Origin: a virus
DNA length: 40,430 nucleotides
Virus record (IMG/VR): IMGVR_UViG_3300036780_000402
Coordinates: 1 to 40,430 of that record
Direction: 5' to 3' (one strand)
Shown here: positions 23,189 through 30,617 of the stretch, in pieces
Position numbering within the stretch: position 1 is the first letter of the stretch
Layout: each line of letters opens with the position of its first letter
Made by a program: the position numbers and the translations under genes
The notes under the pieces: model-generated
Told to the model about the DNA's origin: nothing
The model's database searches: none
What the model saw: the letters and a program-made list of their open reading frames with translations, nothing else

Positions 23189-23467
23189 ATGCTTCTCACG
23201 ACTGCACAATTCGGCGCGGCCATGAGACCGCCCGTCAGCGCCCGTCGCGTCTCGGCGCTGGTCGCCGCCGGGCGCATCGCGGCACAGCGGATCAACCCGC
23301 GCCTGCTGCTGATCGATCGCCTAGTCCTTTACCAGCGCGCCGCAAGGCGTTTTGGTTATGTCTCGCCCGGTCGAAAGGCCGGGCGAGATTTTAATTCCGG
23401 CTCAACCATCCCTGCACATCGCCAAGAAACGACGATTTCCCGAACGTCTCTTGCTCTGCTTTGTTGA
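23189..23467 (+). CDS. Small HTH-like DNA-binding protein, 3' end crossing a terminator
   Basis: 92 aa if read to the first stop. The N-terminal ~45 residues (TAQFGAAMRPPVSARRVSALVAAGRIAAQR, then LLLIDRLVLY) are a MerR/excisionase-like helix-turn-helix. From residue ~45 the frame runs through copy 2 of the 72-bp repeat and its terminator, and then antisense into terL for 75 bp before meeting TGA. If transcription stops at the terminator the message has no stop codon. Either this gene lost its native end to the duplication, or it is translated as a nonstop message. It is a candidate binder of the CCTAA-N5-TTAGG operators. Confidence 0.5.
   Translation: MLLTTAQFGAAMRPPVSARRVSALVAAGRIAAQRINPRLLLIDRLVLYQRAARRFGYVSPGRKAGRDFNSGSTIPAHRQETTISRTSLALLC
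23321..23392 (+). repeat. 72-bp direct repeat, copy 2
   Basis: Near-identical to 22899-22970. In this copy the upstream part is open in the HTH gene frame (reading LVLYQRAARRFGYVSPGRKAG), whereas in copy 1 it follows a stop codon. Its last bases touch the terL stop codon. Confidence 0.95.
23361..23392 (+). terminator. Rho-independent terminator T2
   Basis: The same 10-bp stem and 8-nt loop as T1, followed by TTTTAA. It ends at the terL stop, so it separates the rightward island from the convergent terminase gene. On the minus strand there is no T-run after the stem. Confidence 0.85.
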
Positions 23468-25256
23468 AAATCTCTTCTTTTCCCGTGTGTTCCGGAAGTT
23501 CCACGCCCTGCAATAAATCGACCCGGCATATCTCGGCACCGGCCACGCTGTACGTCTCGCAATCGAAATAGTGATTCTGCGCGCCCTGGGTTTTTACAAC
23601 CCACATTTCCACGCCCTTGACCAGTTGTTTTTGCTCGCTGGCCAGGTGTTGCAAATAAACATCGTCCACCTTGGAATTCAGCAACCAGCGCCCCGGCAGA
23701 TACCGCAGTGACGCCATGCGGTCTTTCAGTAATTGGGTATTCAGCATCCACAGTTTGATTCCCCAATTTTCCGCCGCTGCCGTGCGAACACACAGCATCT
23801 TTTGCGAGTCCGATGGATTGCCCATCGTCACGTTGATTCGCTCATCCTGTTTGCTGAATTCGTAAACCTCCTCCTGCCGATAGCGGGCATCCACCATCAA
23901 AACGTGGGCGCGCGAGGTTGTGCCATCCGCCGCTAAAATGAATTGTGTTTCCAGCGTCTTTTGCTTTAACTCCTCGAAATTTCCGCACACGCCGTAGTCG
24001 ATTAGTTGCGATTGATAGTTTGCGCCCCACGCCCGCACGATCCAATACATGCGGTCTTTTTGCACGTCGGCGGATGCGACAATGTACGCGGCCCACGCGG
24101 GCACGATGCCATCCGGCGGCGCTCCGACAGTCAGCTTGCGGAAGTCGGCGACGGTGGATGATTTGACGATCTCAACGAACGGCTCGGCAAGCCAGGAGTT
24201 GCGGAAATTCTGCATCCGGCTCGGGTTCCCCTGGCTGCGCAAAAACTCCGCGGCAACGGCGCTGAAAGATCGCCACGGCGAATAAATCGAGTTGATCCAA
24301 AAGCCGACCCGCTTAGCCTTTGGCTTCTGTCCCTTTATCGTCCCGTCGCGGTCGATGGTCTGACCTTCGGAGAGCCAAACGCCACGCGATAGCATCTTGG
24401 ATTTGGCGTTATTTTGGATCGGCGCGTTGCATGAAACGCATTCATAGTGCGCCAGGTCGTGGGCCTCAATCGTGTCGGCGCACAAACTCTTGTCGGCAAT
24501 GTTCAGCTTGGGATATTTGATTTGCCCGAAAACCAGCGGCTGGAATTCCCCGCAGTGTGGGCATGGAACGTAATACCGGCGCTTATCGCCGCAAGCCAAC
24601 CACGCAACCCATATCGCCCCGGTGTCGAGTGTCGGGGTGGACCCGATCAAAACACGGCGGCGGTATCCGTAGGTGGCGGTGCGCTCGGTGCCAAGTGAAA
24701 TAGGGGACGCTTCCCGTCCGCTGTTTTTGGGAAACTTGTCTACCTCGTCAAACAGGACAAACCGGACGGCCCGGCGTGCCAGGGTGGACGGTGAACCGCT
24801 CCAGCCCATGTACAGACTGCATGTATCAAATTTGACGGCGGTGAGTGTGGAATCGTGCGCGTGTGGCGAGGCATGGCGCTTTAGCGCTGAAGTGTTTTCG
24901 ATAAGCGGTCGTATCCGTTCATCCATTACCTCCTGTGCCGCCTCTTTGCTCGGCAAGACAAGCAGGATCGGGCCGGGGTCGTTATCGACAACGTAACCGA
25001 CCAGCGATTCCAGAAAGGTAGAGTAGCCAACCTGGATCGGCTTTAGGAAAACAACCTCTTCCACGCCCGGCTCGTTGAACGCATCGCACAGGCCATAGAT
25101 ATACGGCGTGCGCGACAACCGGAGCGGGCCGGCTTCCGCCGCGACACTGGCCGGCTGTACCCGATACTTCTCGGTCCATTCGGATATGCGCAATCGCTCG
25201 GGCGCGCAAAAGGCGCGGCGTTCCGATTCTGACCAAATGGATTGTTCCGCCACCAT
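23391..25256 (-). CDS. Terminase large subunit (GpA family)
   Basis: 621 aa. ATPase: adenine-binding N-terminus, deviant Walker A PIQVGYST (residues 73-80), Walker B VRFVLFDEVDKF (Asp170-Glu171). A zinc-like pair CPHCGEF ... CVSCNAP lies around 235-285, typical of GpA. The nuclease domain follows (IVASADVQKDRMYWIVRAWG, then ADGTTSRAHVLMVDARYRQEEV). GpA terminases cut cos or pac sites and drive packaging, with the Nu1-like subunit encoded upstream. The stop abuts terminator T2 of the convergent island. Confidence 0.92.
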   Translation of the reverse strand: MVAEQSIWSESERRAFCAPERLRISEWTEKYRVQPASVAAEAGPLRLSRTPYIYGLCDAFNEPGVEEVVFLKPIQVGYSTFLESLVGYVVDNDPGPILLVLPSKEAAQEVMDERIRPLIENTSALKRHASPHAHDSTLTAVKFDTCSLYMGWSGSPSTLARRAVRFVLFDEVDKFPKNSGREASPISLGTERTATYGYRRRVLIGSTPTLDTGAIWVAWLACGDKRRYYVPCPHCGEFQPLVFGQIKYPKLNIADKSLCADTIEAHDLAHYECVSCNAPIQNNAKSKMLSRGVWLSEGQTIDRDGTIKGQKPKAKRVGFWINSIYSPWRSFSAVAAEFLRSQGNPSRMQNFRNSWLAEPFVEIVKSSTVADFRKLTVGAPPDGIVPAWAAYIVASADVQKDRMYWIVRAWGANYQSQLIDYGVCGNFEELKQKTLETQFILAADGTTSRAHVLMVDARYRQEEVYEFSKQDERINVTMGNPSDSQKMLCVRTAAAENWGIKLWMLNTQLLKDRMASLRYLPGRWLLNSKVDDVYLQHLASEQKQLVKGVEMWVVKTQGAQNHYFDCETYSVAGAEICRVDLLQGVELPEHTGKEEIFNKAEQETFGKSSFLGDVQGWLSRN

Positions 25257-25262
25257 TGGAAT

Positions 25263-25496
25263 TTATTGGTTCGTGAAACTAAACCCAACCCGGCGAAACG
25301 TGCCACGCCCCGGCGTCAACCACGCCTCGCCATCGGCGTAGATTTTTACATCATCATAAACCGAAAACTGTTCGCCGTCCGGCAACTTCTTTTCGTCGGC
25401 ATGGATCGCAAGCTGTTCGCTGGCGTTTTCCAGCAAGATTCCTAAAACGCTGGAATCAAATCGGCGAGTCACGCCGACGATTTTGTATTCAGGCAT
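25263..25496 (-). CDS. Small hypothetical protein between terminase genes
   Basis: 77 aa. Starts MPEYKIVGVTRRFDSSVLGI, beta-rich with alternating charges, ending GRGTFRRVGFSFTNQ. GGAAAACAAGA precedes the ATG, and the upstream gene overlaps it by 8 bp. It ends seven bases before terL. Possibly a packaging accessory; family not recognised. Confidence 0.6.
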   Translation of the reverse strand: MPEYKIVGVTRRFDSSVLGILLENASEQLAIHADEKKLPDGEQFSVYDDVKIYADGEAWLTPGRGTFRRVGFSFTNQ

Positions 25497-25629
25497 TCTT
25501 GTTTTCCTTTTGTGGGATTATCCGAACGTATCGCACCCCATCACGCTCGAAAAATTCGATTGATAAAATCTTGCTGCCGGGTTCCAGTCTCAGAACCGAA
25601 ACCAGTAGAGATTCCTTTACCTCTACCAC
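25489..25629 (-). CDS. 46-aa small protein, GTG start
   Basis: GTG at 25629 follows a GGGGGTGA that includes the terS stop. The 46-residue product (MVEVKESLLVSVLRLEPGSK, then ILSIEFFERDGVRYVRIIPQ) reads as a small beta sheet with alternating hydrophobics and is unlikely to be a chance frame. Its TGA overlaps the next start. It resembles the C-terminal strands of the next product in style, so the two may interact. Confidence 0.55.
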   Translation of the reverse strand: MVEVKESLLVSVLRLEPGSKILSIEFFERDGVRYVRIIPQKENKNA

Positions 25630-25632
25630 GGC

Positions 25633-26103
25633 TCACCCCCTGGAGAATTCGGTCAATATCCGCTCTACTTCGCCGTCGATAATCCCCTGGATCGTCGGGC
25701 CGTCTTCGCCGATTAGTCGCGGGGTAATCGATGCGCCCATGCCGCAAAGCCCGTTGCGCACGGCGATAACTTTCAAGACGTTCACGCGGTCAACCTCGGC
25801 GGCGCTCACCAATAGACCCGCTTCGATTTCGTTTTGGCGCTCATACTTAATCGCCATTGCCAATTCCTTGCGGCACTTAATGGCGTTAAGATCGTCGCCA
25901 GCTTCCGTAGATGGACGGCCAGGCTTTCCAGTCTTGCGGTTCTCTTTCATCCATGCCGCGACCTCCAATTCGTCAAACTTATTTCCGCCCCGGCCCTTGG
26001 CCTTGTCGCTCGGCAATCCCTCACTTGTCCATCGCTTAACGGTTGATTCGTCAACGTCGAATATCTCGGCGATTTCCGACGTAGATTTGTTTCGTTGTGA
26101 CAT
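25633..26103 (-). CDS. Terminase small subunit (Nu1-like)
   Basis: 156 aa. The N-terminal winged HTH (SEIAEIFDVDESTVKRWTSEGLPS) binds DNA as in Nu1, with K-F-D-ELEVAAWMKEN after the wing. A central coiled coil (AIKCRKELAMAIKYERQNEIEAGLL) and the C-terminal helix (PRLIGEDGPTIQGIIDGEVERIL) mediate oligomerisation and contact with the large subunit. It begins the packaging module. Confidence 0.85.
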   Translation of the reverse strand: MSQRNKSTSEIAEIFDVDESTVKRWTSEGLPSDKAKGRGGNKFDELEVAAWMKENRKTGKPGRPSTEAGDDLNAIKCRKELAMAIKYERQNEIEAGLLVSAAEVDRVNVLKVIAVRNGLCGMGASITPRLIGEDGPTIQGIIDGEVERILTEFSRG

Positions 26104-26192
26104 TGAAATGGGGTTATTAAATTAAAAGCAATGAAATTTATTCAATATCATCACTTTGCACCGTTATGCAATTTTCATTTTCAAAATGATTC

Positions 26193-26390
26193 TTATCCCC
26201 CATTTATGAATTGTGGCACGCCATTAGTCTCGTCGTATTTGTTTCGTATCGCATCACACAATCCGGAAAGCATGGAATATAATTCCTCTTTCTGGATTGC
26301 TGGATGGATGCTTGCAAACGAATCGAAGTCCACTCGCGCCGATCCCATTTCTTCGTCTCCGTTATCAAGTCGCACAATTAGCGTTACCAT
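26193..26390 (-). CDS. Small hypothetical protein
   Basis: 65 aa from ATG at 26390, with AAAGGAAATCAG upstream; a longer start would run into a structured region and is rejected. Starts MVTLIVRLDNGDEEMGSARV (two strands) followed by helices (SIHPAIQKEELYSMLSGLCDAIRNKY). Probably cytoplasmic; no family recognised. Confidence 0.55.
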   Translation of the reverse strand: MVTLIVRLDNGDEEMGSARVDFDSFASIHPAIQKEELYSMLSGLCDAIRNKYDETNGVPQFINGG

Positions 26391-26415
26391 CTGATTTCCT
26401 TTCGTTTTAGATAGC

Positions 26416-26512
26416 GGGATCGGCGGGTATCGAACCCGGCCCTCTGGCAATGAAAGGCATACGAGTGAGGAGCAACCCTCGGCACGCCCGTAAACCTTTC
26501 CGGCCCGATTCC
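26416..26512 (-). other. tRNA-like structured element
   Basis: On the minus strand GGAATCG ... CGATCCC can pair as a 7-bp acceptor-like stem (one A-C mismatch) immediately after a T-arm-like hairpin (CCGGG-TTCGATA-CCCGC, one mismatch). Between them GGCGTGC/GTATGCC forms a further stem. No acceptable D arm or 7-nt anticodon loop fits, so it is not a normal tRNA. It starts four bases after the stop of the fibre-like gene and ends 26 bp before the next ATG. It could be a decayed tRNA or a structured RNA signal. Confidence 0.4.
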
Positions 26513-26515
26513 TAA

Positions 26516-26920
26516 TTACTTTCCATACCAGGTAGTTCCATCGTTCGACGCTCGCATTCCATCGTATTGCGCGGTGGTCACTGTCTTGCCGACTGCCGTT
26601 GCAATGGTAAGTTGATTGCCGCTGGAATCCGTCTTGATGAAATTGTAAATTACATCCACGTTGGAAGCTGCGGCTGGAAGCGTGCAGAGTACCGCGCCGG
26701 CGGTGCAGTTTACAAAATAGTCTGTTGCCGCGCCTGCCACGAAATTGGCCGTTTGAATGGACGGCTGGCCAGAATAGATTCCGGTCGTGGAAAGCTCTGT
26801 ACCCTGGATGATGTTTGCATTGATGCCACCAGTTGGCGAACGCATCACGGCTGTATTGCCGGTTGCTGCGGTATCGCCAGTGACCGTTCCAGACGTGCTA
26901 ATCAGTGTGTTTTGTGACAT
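26516..26920 (-). CDS. Short fibre-like protein
   Basis: 134 aa, starting MSQNTLISTSGTVTGDTAAT. The Thr/Ala/Gly-rich body ends LPAAASNVDVIYNFIKTDSS, then TIATAVGKTVTTAQYDGMRA and TTWYGK. This pattern (strand, LP-x-A, hydrophobic strand, Trp-Tyr near the end) is common in fibre C-termini and surface decoration proteins. It is outside the tail operon, near the lysis-type small genes. Confidence 0.6.
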   Translation of the reverse strand: MSQNTLISTSGTVTGDTAATGNTAVMRSPTGGINANIIQGTELSTTGIYSGQPSIQTANFVAGAATDYFVNCTAGAVLCTLPAAASNVDVIYNFIKTDSSGNQLTIATAVGKTVTTAQYDGMRASNDGTTWYGK

Positions 26921-27181
26921 TTATTTCCCCGCTATTTGCTCGCGCTTTTGTGCGTTCATATCCTCGATCTTTTGCGCCACTGAATTTATCTTGTCGTGGT
27001 CTTGCGCCTGAATATCGCGCATTGTTTTTAGTTGCTCCCCGTGCATATCCATTGTCAGCTTTAATTGCTGGTAAGCGGAGTTGACGGTCAAAACCGTCGA
27101 GGCAACCATGATTCCAAGGGTAATGAGATTGTCGATTCCCAAAACCCCAAATATTTTCTTTTGTGTAGGTCGCATCACCAT
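26921..27181 (-). CDS. Membrane/coiled-coil small protein, candidate holin or spanin
   Basis: 86 aa. One hydrophobic segment (residues ~16-34, DNLITLGIMVASTVLTVNSA) is followed by a coiled coil (LKLTMDMHGEQLKTMRDIQA, then KINSVAQKIEDMNAQK). One TM helix plus a periplasmic or cytoplasmic coiled coil resembles phage lysis accessory proteins (Rz-like or xhlA-like). GAGGGG lies before the ATG; a second ATG at 27175 is possible, a dual-start pattern seen in holins. No partner is certain. Confidence 0.5.
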   Translation of the reverse strand: MVMRPTQKKIFGVLGIDNLITLGIMVASTVLTVNSAYQQLKLTMDMHGEQLKTMRDIQAQDHDKINSVAQKIEDMNAQKREQIAGK

Positions 27182-27198
27182 AATTTAACCCCTCAACT

Positions 27199-27232
27199 AA
27201 AAACCCCGCCCGGTGGATGAATCCGGACGGGG
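27199..27232 (-). terminator. Rho-independent terminator
   Basis: Stem of ten positions with nine pairs (27204-27213 / 27223-27232: CCCCGCCCGG with CCGGACGGGG), 9-nt loop, and a T-run (TTTTT) on the minus strand at 27203-27199. It closes the gene at 27254-27625. Confidence 0.78.
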
Positions 27233-27253
27233 CAACCCACGAAAGGAAATGAA

Positions 27254-27625
27254 CTACGCTGCGGGTTTGGCAACCGGGGCGGGCGGCGCTACGGTGGACC
27301 ATCGACCGGCGGTGAGGAATGAAAAGACACTGGCAATCACGGTCTGCACGTTGGCGGGAAGTTTGTACTTTGCCAGCACTGCTGGAACGGCGGCATTCAG
27401 CACGCCCTGGGCCGTGGCCGCTGGACTGGCGTTGGTCGCAAGCGAATTGGCGAGTGAAGACAGAATTGGTTGCGCGACGGTCGCGCCGGCCGAAATTGCG
27501 ATTCCGGTTGATCCTGGCGTGAGTGATCCAACGATGGTTGCAACTTGGTCGGCGACGGTGAGCAAATTTAGAAAATCGGCTTCAAGTGATTGTGTGGTTG
27601 TCGGTGTTGCGTTTGTGTCGGCCAT
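27254..27625 (-). CDS. Ala-rich hypothetical protein
   Basis: 123 aa, MADTNATPTTTQSLEADFLN then hydrophobic helical segments (LLTVADQVATIVGSL, ATVAQPILSSLANSL, VPAVLAKYKL, VQTVIASVFSFLTAG) and a Pro/Ala-rich tail. No clear membrane helix exceeds 20 residues, but it might insert. It lies between the resolvase and the lysis-like genes with a terminator after it. Family not recognised. Confidence 0.55.
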   Translation of the reverse strand: MADTNATPTTTQSLEADFLNLLTVADQVATIVGSLTPGSTGIAISAGATVAQPILSSLANSLATNASPAATAQGVLNAAVPAVLAKYKLPANVQTVIASVFSFLTAGRWSTVAPPAPVAKPAA

Positions 27626-27700
27626 AAATCGTATCTCCTAAAGTGGTGTGTTGTTCAGTTGTCTATGGGTTAATCCACTGGTTTCGTATTCGATGAATTT

Positions 27701-28159
27701 TCAATTCTTGATCGATGCGCCGGCCAGGTCGAGAATCCATTTTGCGTCTACTTCGTTGTCGTCTGCCTTGTCGCTCAGATTCGGCCACTTGAGCCGTGCC
27801 GCTGAGATCATGGCGGCTTTGCTGGCGTTCCCTTTGCCTGTGGCGTGTTTTTTGATTTCCGATGGCGACAGCCCGCGGTACTCGATTCCGTTATCCTGGC
27901 ACCACACCTTAATGACGCCTTGGATTTCTCCACTCACTACAAGAGCGCCAAGCCGACCTGGCATTCCCCCGCGCGCCGCCTCGAATATCACCAGGTCAAC
28001 GCCAACGCTCTCACGTATCTCGTTCAGTTTGCCGCGAAGACGAATGAGCCTCATTCCGCTTGATTCGTCCTTTCGGACGGATAAATCCCATGTGCCAGAT
28101 TGACCGCATGAATGGGCAAATCCGCAATGTGTCGCGGGGTCGAGTGCTAGGATTTTCAT
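27701..28159 (-). CDS. RuvC-like Holliday junction resolvase
   Basis: 152 aa. RNase H-like catalytic carboxylates: Asp7 (ILALDPATHCGFA), Glu60 (VIFEAARGG), Asp133/Asp134 and Asp138 (DDNEVDAKWIL), in RuvC order, with Lys104/Lys105 (SEIKKHATGKGNA) as in RuvC. Phage versions are about this length. It would resolve branched replication intermediates before packaging. Its start is 13 bp from the iteron inverted repeat, so it is next to the putative origin. Confidence 0.82.
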   Translation of the reverse strand: MKILALDPATHCGFAHSCGQSGTWDLSVRKDESSGMRLIRLRGKLNEIRESVGVDLVIFEAARGGMPGRLGALVVSGEIQGVIKVWCQDNGIEYRGLSPSEIKKHATGKGNASKAAMISAARLKWPNLSDKADDNEVDAKWILDLAGASIKN

Positions 28160-28171
28160 GGTTGATCCTCC

Positions 28172-28429
28172 GAATAGTGGAATAGTGGCGAATAGTGGAT
28201 TACCACTATTCGACGGCGTTAAGTCGTGTGTTGGTAGTGTGTTGTCTTTAGTATATTAAAAAAAAGAATAAAATTTTAATAGAATACTATACTACCCTTG
28301 CACCCCTCCCCGCACCCTTAAGACCCCCGCATCCGGTTTTATTCGCTTTGAAAATTATAATTATTGAATTCATAAGTATTTACATCGTCGAATAGTGGTA
28401 ATCCACTATTCGCCACTATTCCACTATTC
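28172..28429. promoter_or_regulatory. Putative replication origin with iterons
   Basis: A perfect 44-bp inverted repeat (28172-28215 and 28386-28429) flanks 170 bp of AT-rich DNA with runs such as TTAAAAAAAAG and TTATAATTATTGAATTC. Each arm has four copies of the 9-mer GAATAGTGG/CCACTATTC, the last two forming the dyad CGAATAGTGG-atta-CCACTATTCG. Eight iterons around an AT-rich spacer, adjacent to the primase-helicase, is the textbook layout of an initiation site. The right arm starts at the primase stop codon. Confidence 0.7.
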
Positions 28430-30617
28430 ACGCCGGCACATACAGCATTGCCGTTTTTGTCGCAGTCGCGACCATTTCAATTCTGATCGATCCGATGAGC
28501 GCTAATTCCTCTAATGCCTCGCGACGTATCCGCGAACTAATCCCATCGCCCTTGGTTGCGATCCCCAGCGCCTTAAGTTTGATCCCGTCCGGATGCAGGC
28601 GAATGACGCGCAGCAACTTTGCTTGAGTCTTACCAAATTCAGTGGAAGACATTGAATCTTTAATCTGTGCAATAAAAGATCGAATACACCAACTGACCAG
28701 GTGACACGAATAGATAGCAATGTCGGCGGTCACGATTGGCGACTGAAACTCCACGCCGCACGCCAGGATGATCGAAACTTTTTTGGCGTGTTCTGCGGCT
28801 CGGCTCCAAAGCACGTCGATGTTATCGCCAACCCTGGCGGCGGTCTGCTCGCGTTTGCAGTCGGCGGAAAACGTGTCGATGATCTCTTGCGCCTCGGCGT
28901 TGAAGGCGATTGTCAGCGGCGCGGGGCCGATCATGTTTCTACCTGTGTCATCCAGCTTCCGAGAAAACCACGCTTCAATCATTTGGCGAATCGATTCCGG
29001 AACCTCCGGTATGCCGATTTCTTGAGTGTCGGGGTCTGGATTGTCGGACACGAAGACCAGCATCCGCGCCAATAGCCCATCCGCAATTTCAGCGGGTCCC
29101 ACTCCATCATAGAGGCGAGAAGGAACGGTAGTCCCGTACAAACACACATTAGGTTCAGTAATGTCATTGCGATCCCTTGAAGCGTATTCCTTGCCAACGT
29201 ATTTGGTATTGGCACTGCTGAACAATTTCATAAACTCCGGGACCACGGCCTTAAGATGCGTGCTGGCGAATTTGCTGTTCGCGTTTCCAAGGAAGTGTCC
29301 GATTTCATCGAGTTGGAAGAGTGTGCTGTTTCTTTTGTTGACCGCGTTTCCGATTGCGCCGTCACTGGACACATCTTCTCCGCTAATAATGGCGTCGAAT
29401 ATGTTTGCCGCTTCGCAGATTCGTTTGACGCATTTTCGACTGTGATCTTTTCCGCAACCTGATTCCCCAACGCCAAGACAGTAGAGGTTAGTTCTGAGAT
29501 CGGATGGGGTGCGGACCTTGCGACCGACGACGGCACCGAAGAATGCCAGGGTGTTACCGATGGCGAGGATGGGCTGTGGTTTGTAGGCTGTCGAGTTAAT
29601 CCACGCCACAATTTCACCAACCAAGCCGGGAGGTGAAAGAAGCTCGGGCGGGACTCGTGGCGTCGTGTTGCCAGCCGCAACGCTTCCGCCATTTCCGCTT
29701 GGCATTCCGCTATCCGTGCCAGGCGAGATTGGCGACGGCGCTCCTGTCGAATCTCCCGCGCCCGTTCGTCCAGATACTTGATCGATCCGTGAAGTTCTGT
29801 CTTCGCGTTCATAAGAATTTCCTTCCTCAAGTTTGCTGCCAAAAGTTCCATCACCATCGACTTGCTTTCGAGCCTGCCGAATTTTGTGGCGTAGTTCTTT
29901 TTCCGACCATGCCGGCTGGCACTTATTGGCGTTGAACCAATTCAACGCCTCCCATGCCTCGGACTCGGTGAGTCCAAATCGGAAGCATTCGCACGCGGCG
30001 CGAAAGGTCGCGTTGTGACCGCCCTGGCCGCTGATAGCCGGCTCAACCTCGGCCAGGTATGCCATAGCTCGCGTGATTGCCGCGGCGTGTGGCCGCTCGG
30101 CGGTCGATGGGTCGCACGCTGCCATGTTGCCGGCCGGCGGCATGAGCCAGGGCGGTAGGGCTGGCAACGGCGCATCGGGGGATACTTCCCATGTGTACGG
30201 CTTGCCGTTGGGATGAATGGACGGCGGGGCGACGATGTAGCGGCCCTGGGTCGATGTCTCAATGCCCATGCCCAAGATGTCGCGCGTGTTGCGCAGTCCC
30301 GGCGTCGGCGCGAAATATAGATGCCGGCCCCCGGTCCCGGTCGCGACGATTGGGCCGGCGTGCTGATACTGGCCGGCCAGTTGGGTGTACGATTCGATTC
30401 CTCCCCGCGCAATGTCCAGGTCCACGGCGTCCAGCGAAATGCCGGTGGCGATTGCAATATTTGCATCCGGCGTGATAGACCACCACGCACGGATAACTGC
30501 CGGGTCGGTTGTGGCATCGTGTACGGCGCGACTGCCAGGAAAGGGAAGTTTGGAACGCGGTTGAAGCGGAAAGACGCGCCATTTTAAGCTGGCGTAAGCG
30601 AGTGCAAAATCTAGCAA
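28428..30617 (-). CDS. Prim-Pol primase with DUF3987 helicase domain
   Basis: 729 aa. N-terminal bifunctional primase-polymerase: SKLPFPGSRAVHDAT, metal residues Asp66/Asp68 (AVDLDIARGG), His99 in TGTGGRHLYF. A PriCT-like linker (SGQGGHNATFRAACECFRFG) is at ~195-245. The C-terminal DUF3987-type helicase has Walker A GESGCGKDH and Walker B LFQLDEIGHF. TTG at 30617 is the start, with GGGAGG seven bases upstream and the methyltransferase stop overlapped. It would both prime and unwind; the putative origin lies at its 3' end. Confidence 0.9.
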   Translation of the reverse strand: MLDFALAYASLKWRVFPLQPRSKLPFPGSRAVHDATTDPAVIRAWWSITPDANIAIATGISLDAVDLDIARGGIESYTQLAGQYQHAGPIVATGTGGRHLYFAPTPGLRNTRDILGMGIETSTQGRYIVAPPSIHPNGKPYTWEVSPDAPLPALPPWLMPPAGNMAACDPSTAERPHAAAITRAMAYLAEVEPAISGQGGHNATFRAACECFRFGLTESEAWEALNWFNANKCQPAWSEKELRHKIRQARKQVDGDGTFGSKLEEGNSYEREDRTSRIDQVSGRTGAGDSTGAPSPISPGTDSGMPSGNGGSVAAGNTTPRVPPELLSPPGLVGEIVAWINSTAYKPQPILAIGNTLAFFGAVVGRKVRTPSDLRTNLYCLGVGESGCGKDHSRKCVKRICEAANIFDAIISGEDVSSDGAIGNAVNKRNSTLFQLDEIGHFLGNANSKFASTHLKAVVPEFMKLFSSANTKYVGKEYASRDRNDITEPNVCLYGTTVPSRLYDGVGPAEIADGLLARMLVFVSDNPDPDTQEIGIPEVPESIRQMIEAWFSRKLDDTGRNMIGPAPLTIAFNAEAQEIIDTFSADCKREQTAARVGDNIDVLWSRAAEHAKKVSIILACGVEFQSPIVTADIAIYSCHLVSWCIRSFIAQIKDSMSSTEFGKTQAKLLRVIRLHPDGIKLKALGIATKGDGISSRIRREALEELALIGSIRIEMVATATKTAMLYVPA

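Noticed and set aside
23322-23392. 72-bp repeats as an insertion sequence or attachment duplication
   Set aside because: No transposase, no terminal inverted repeats and no target-site duplication; the repeat is a gene end plus terminator.
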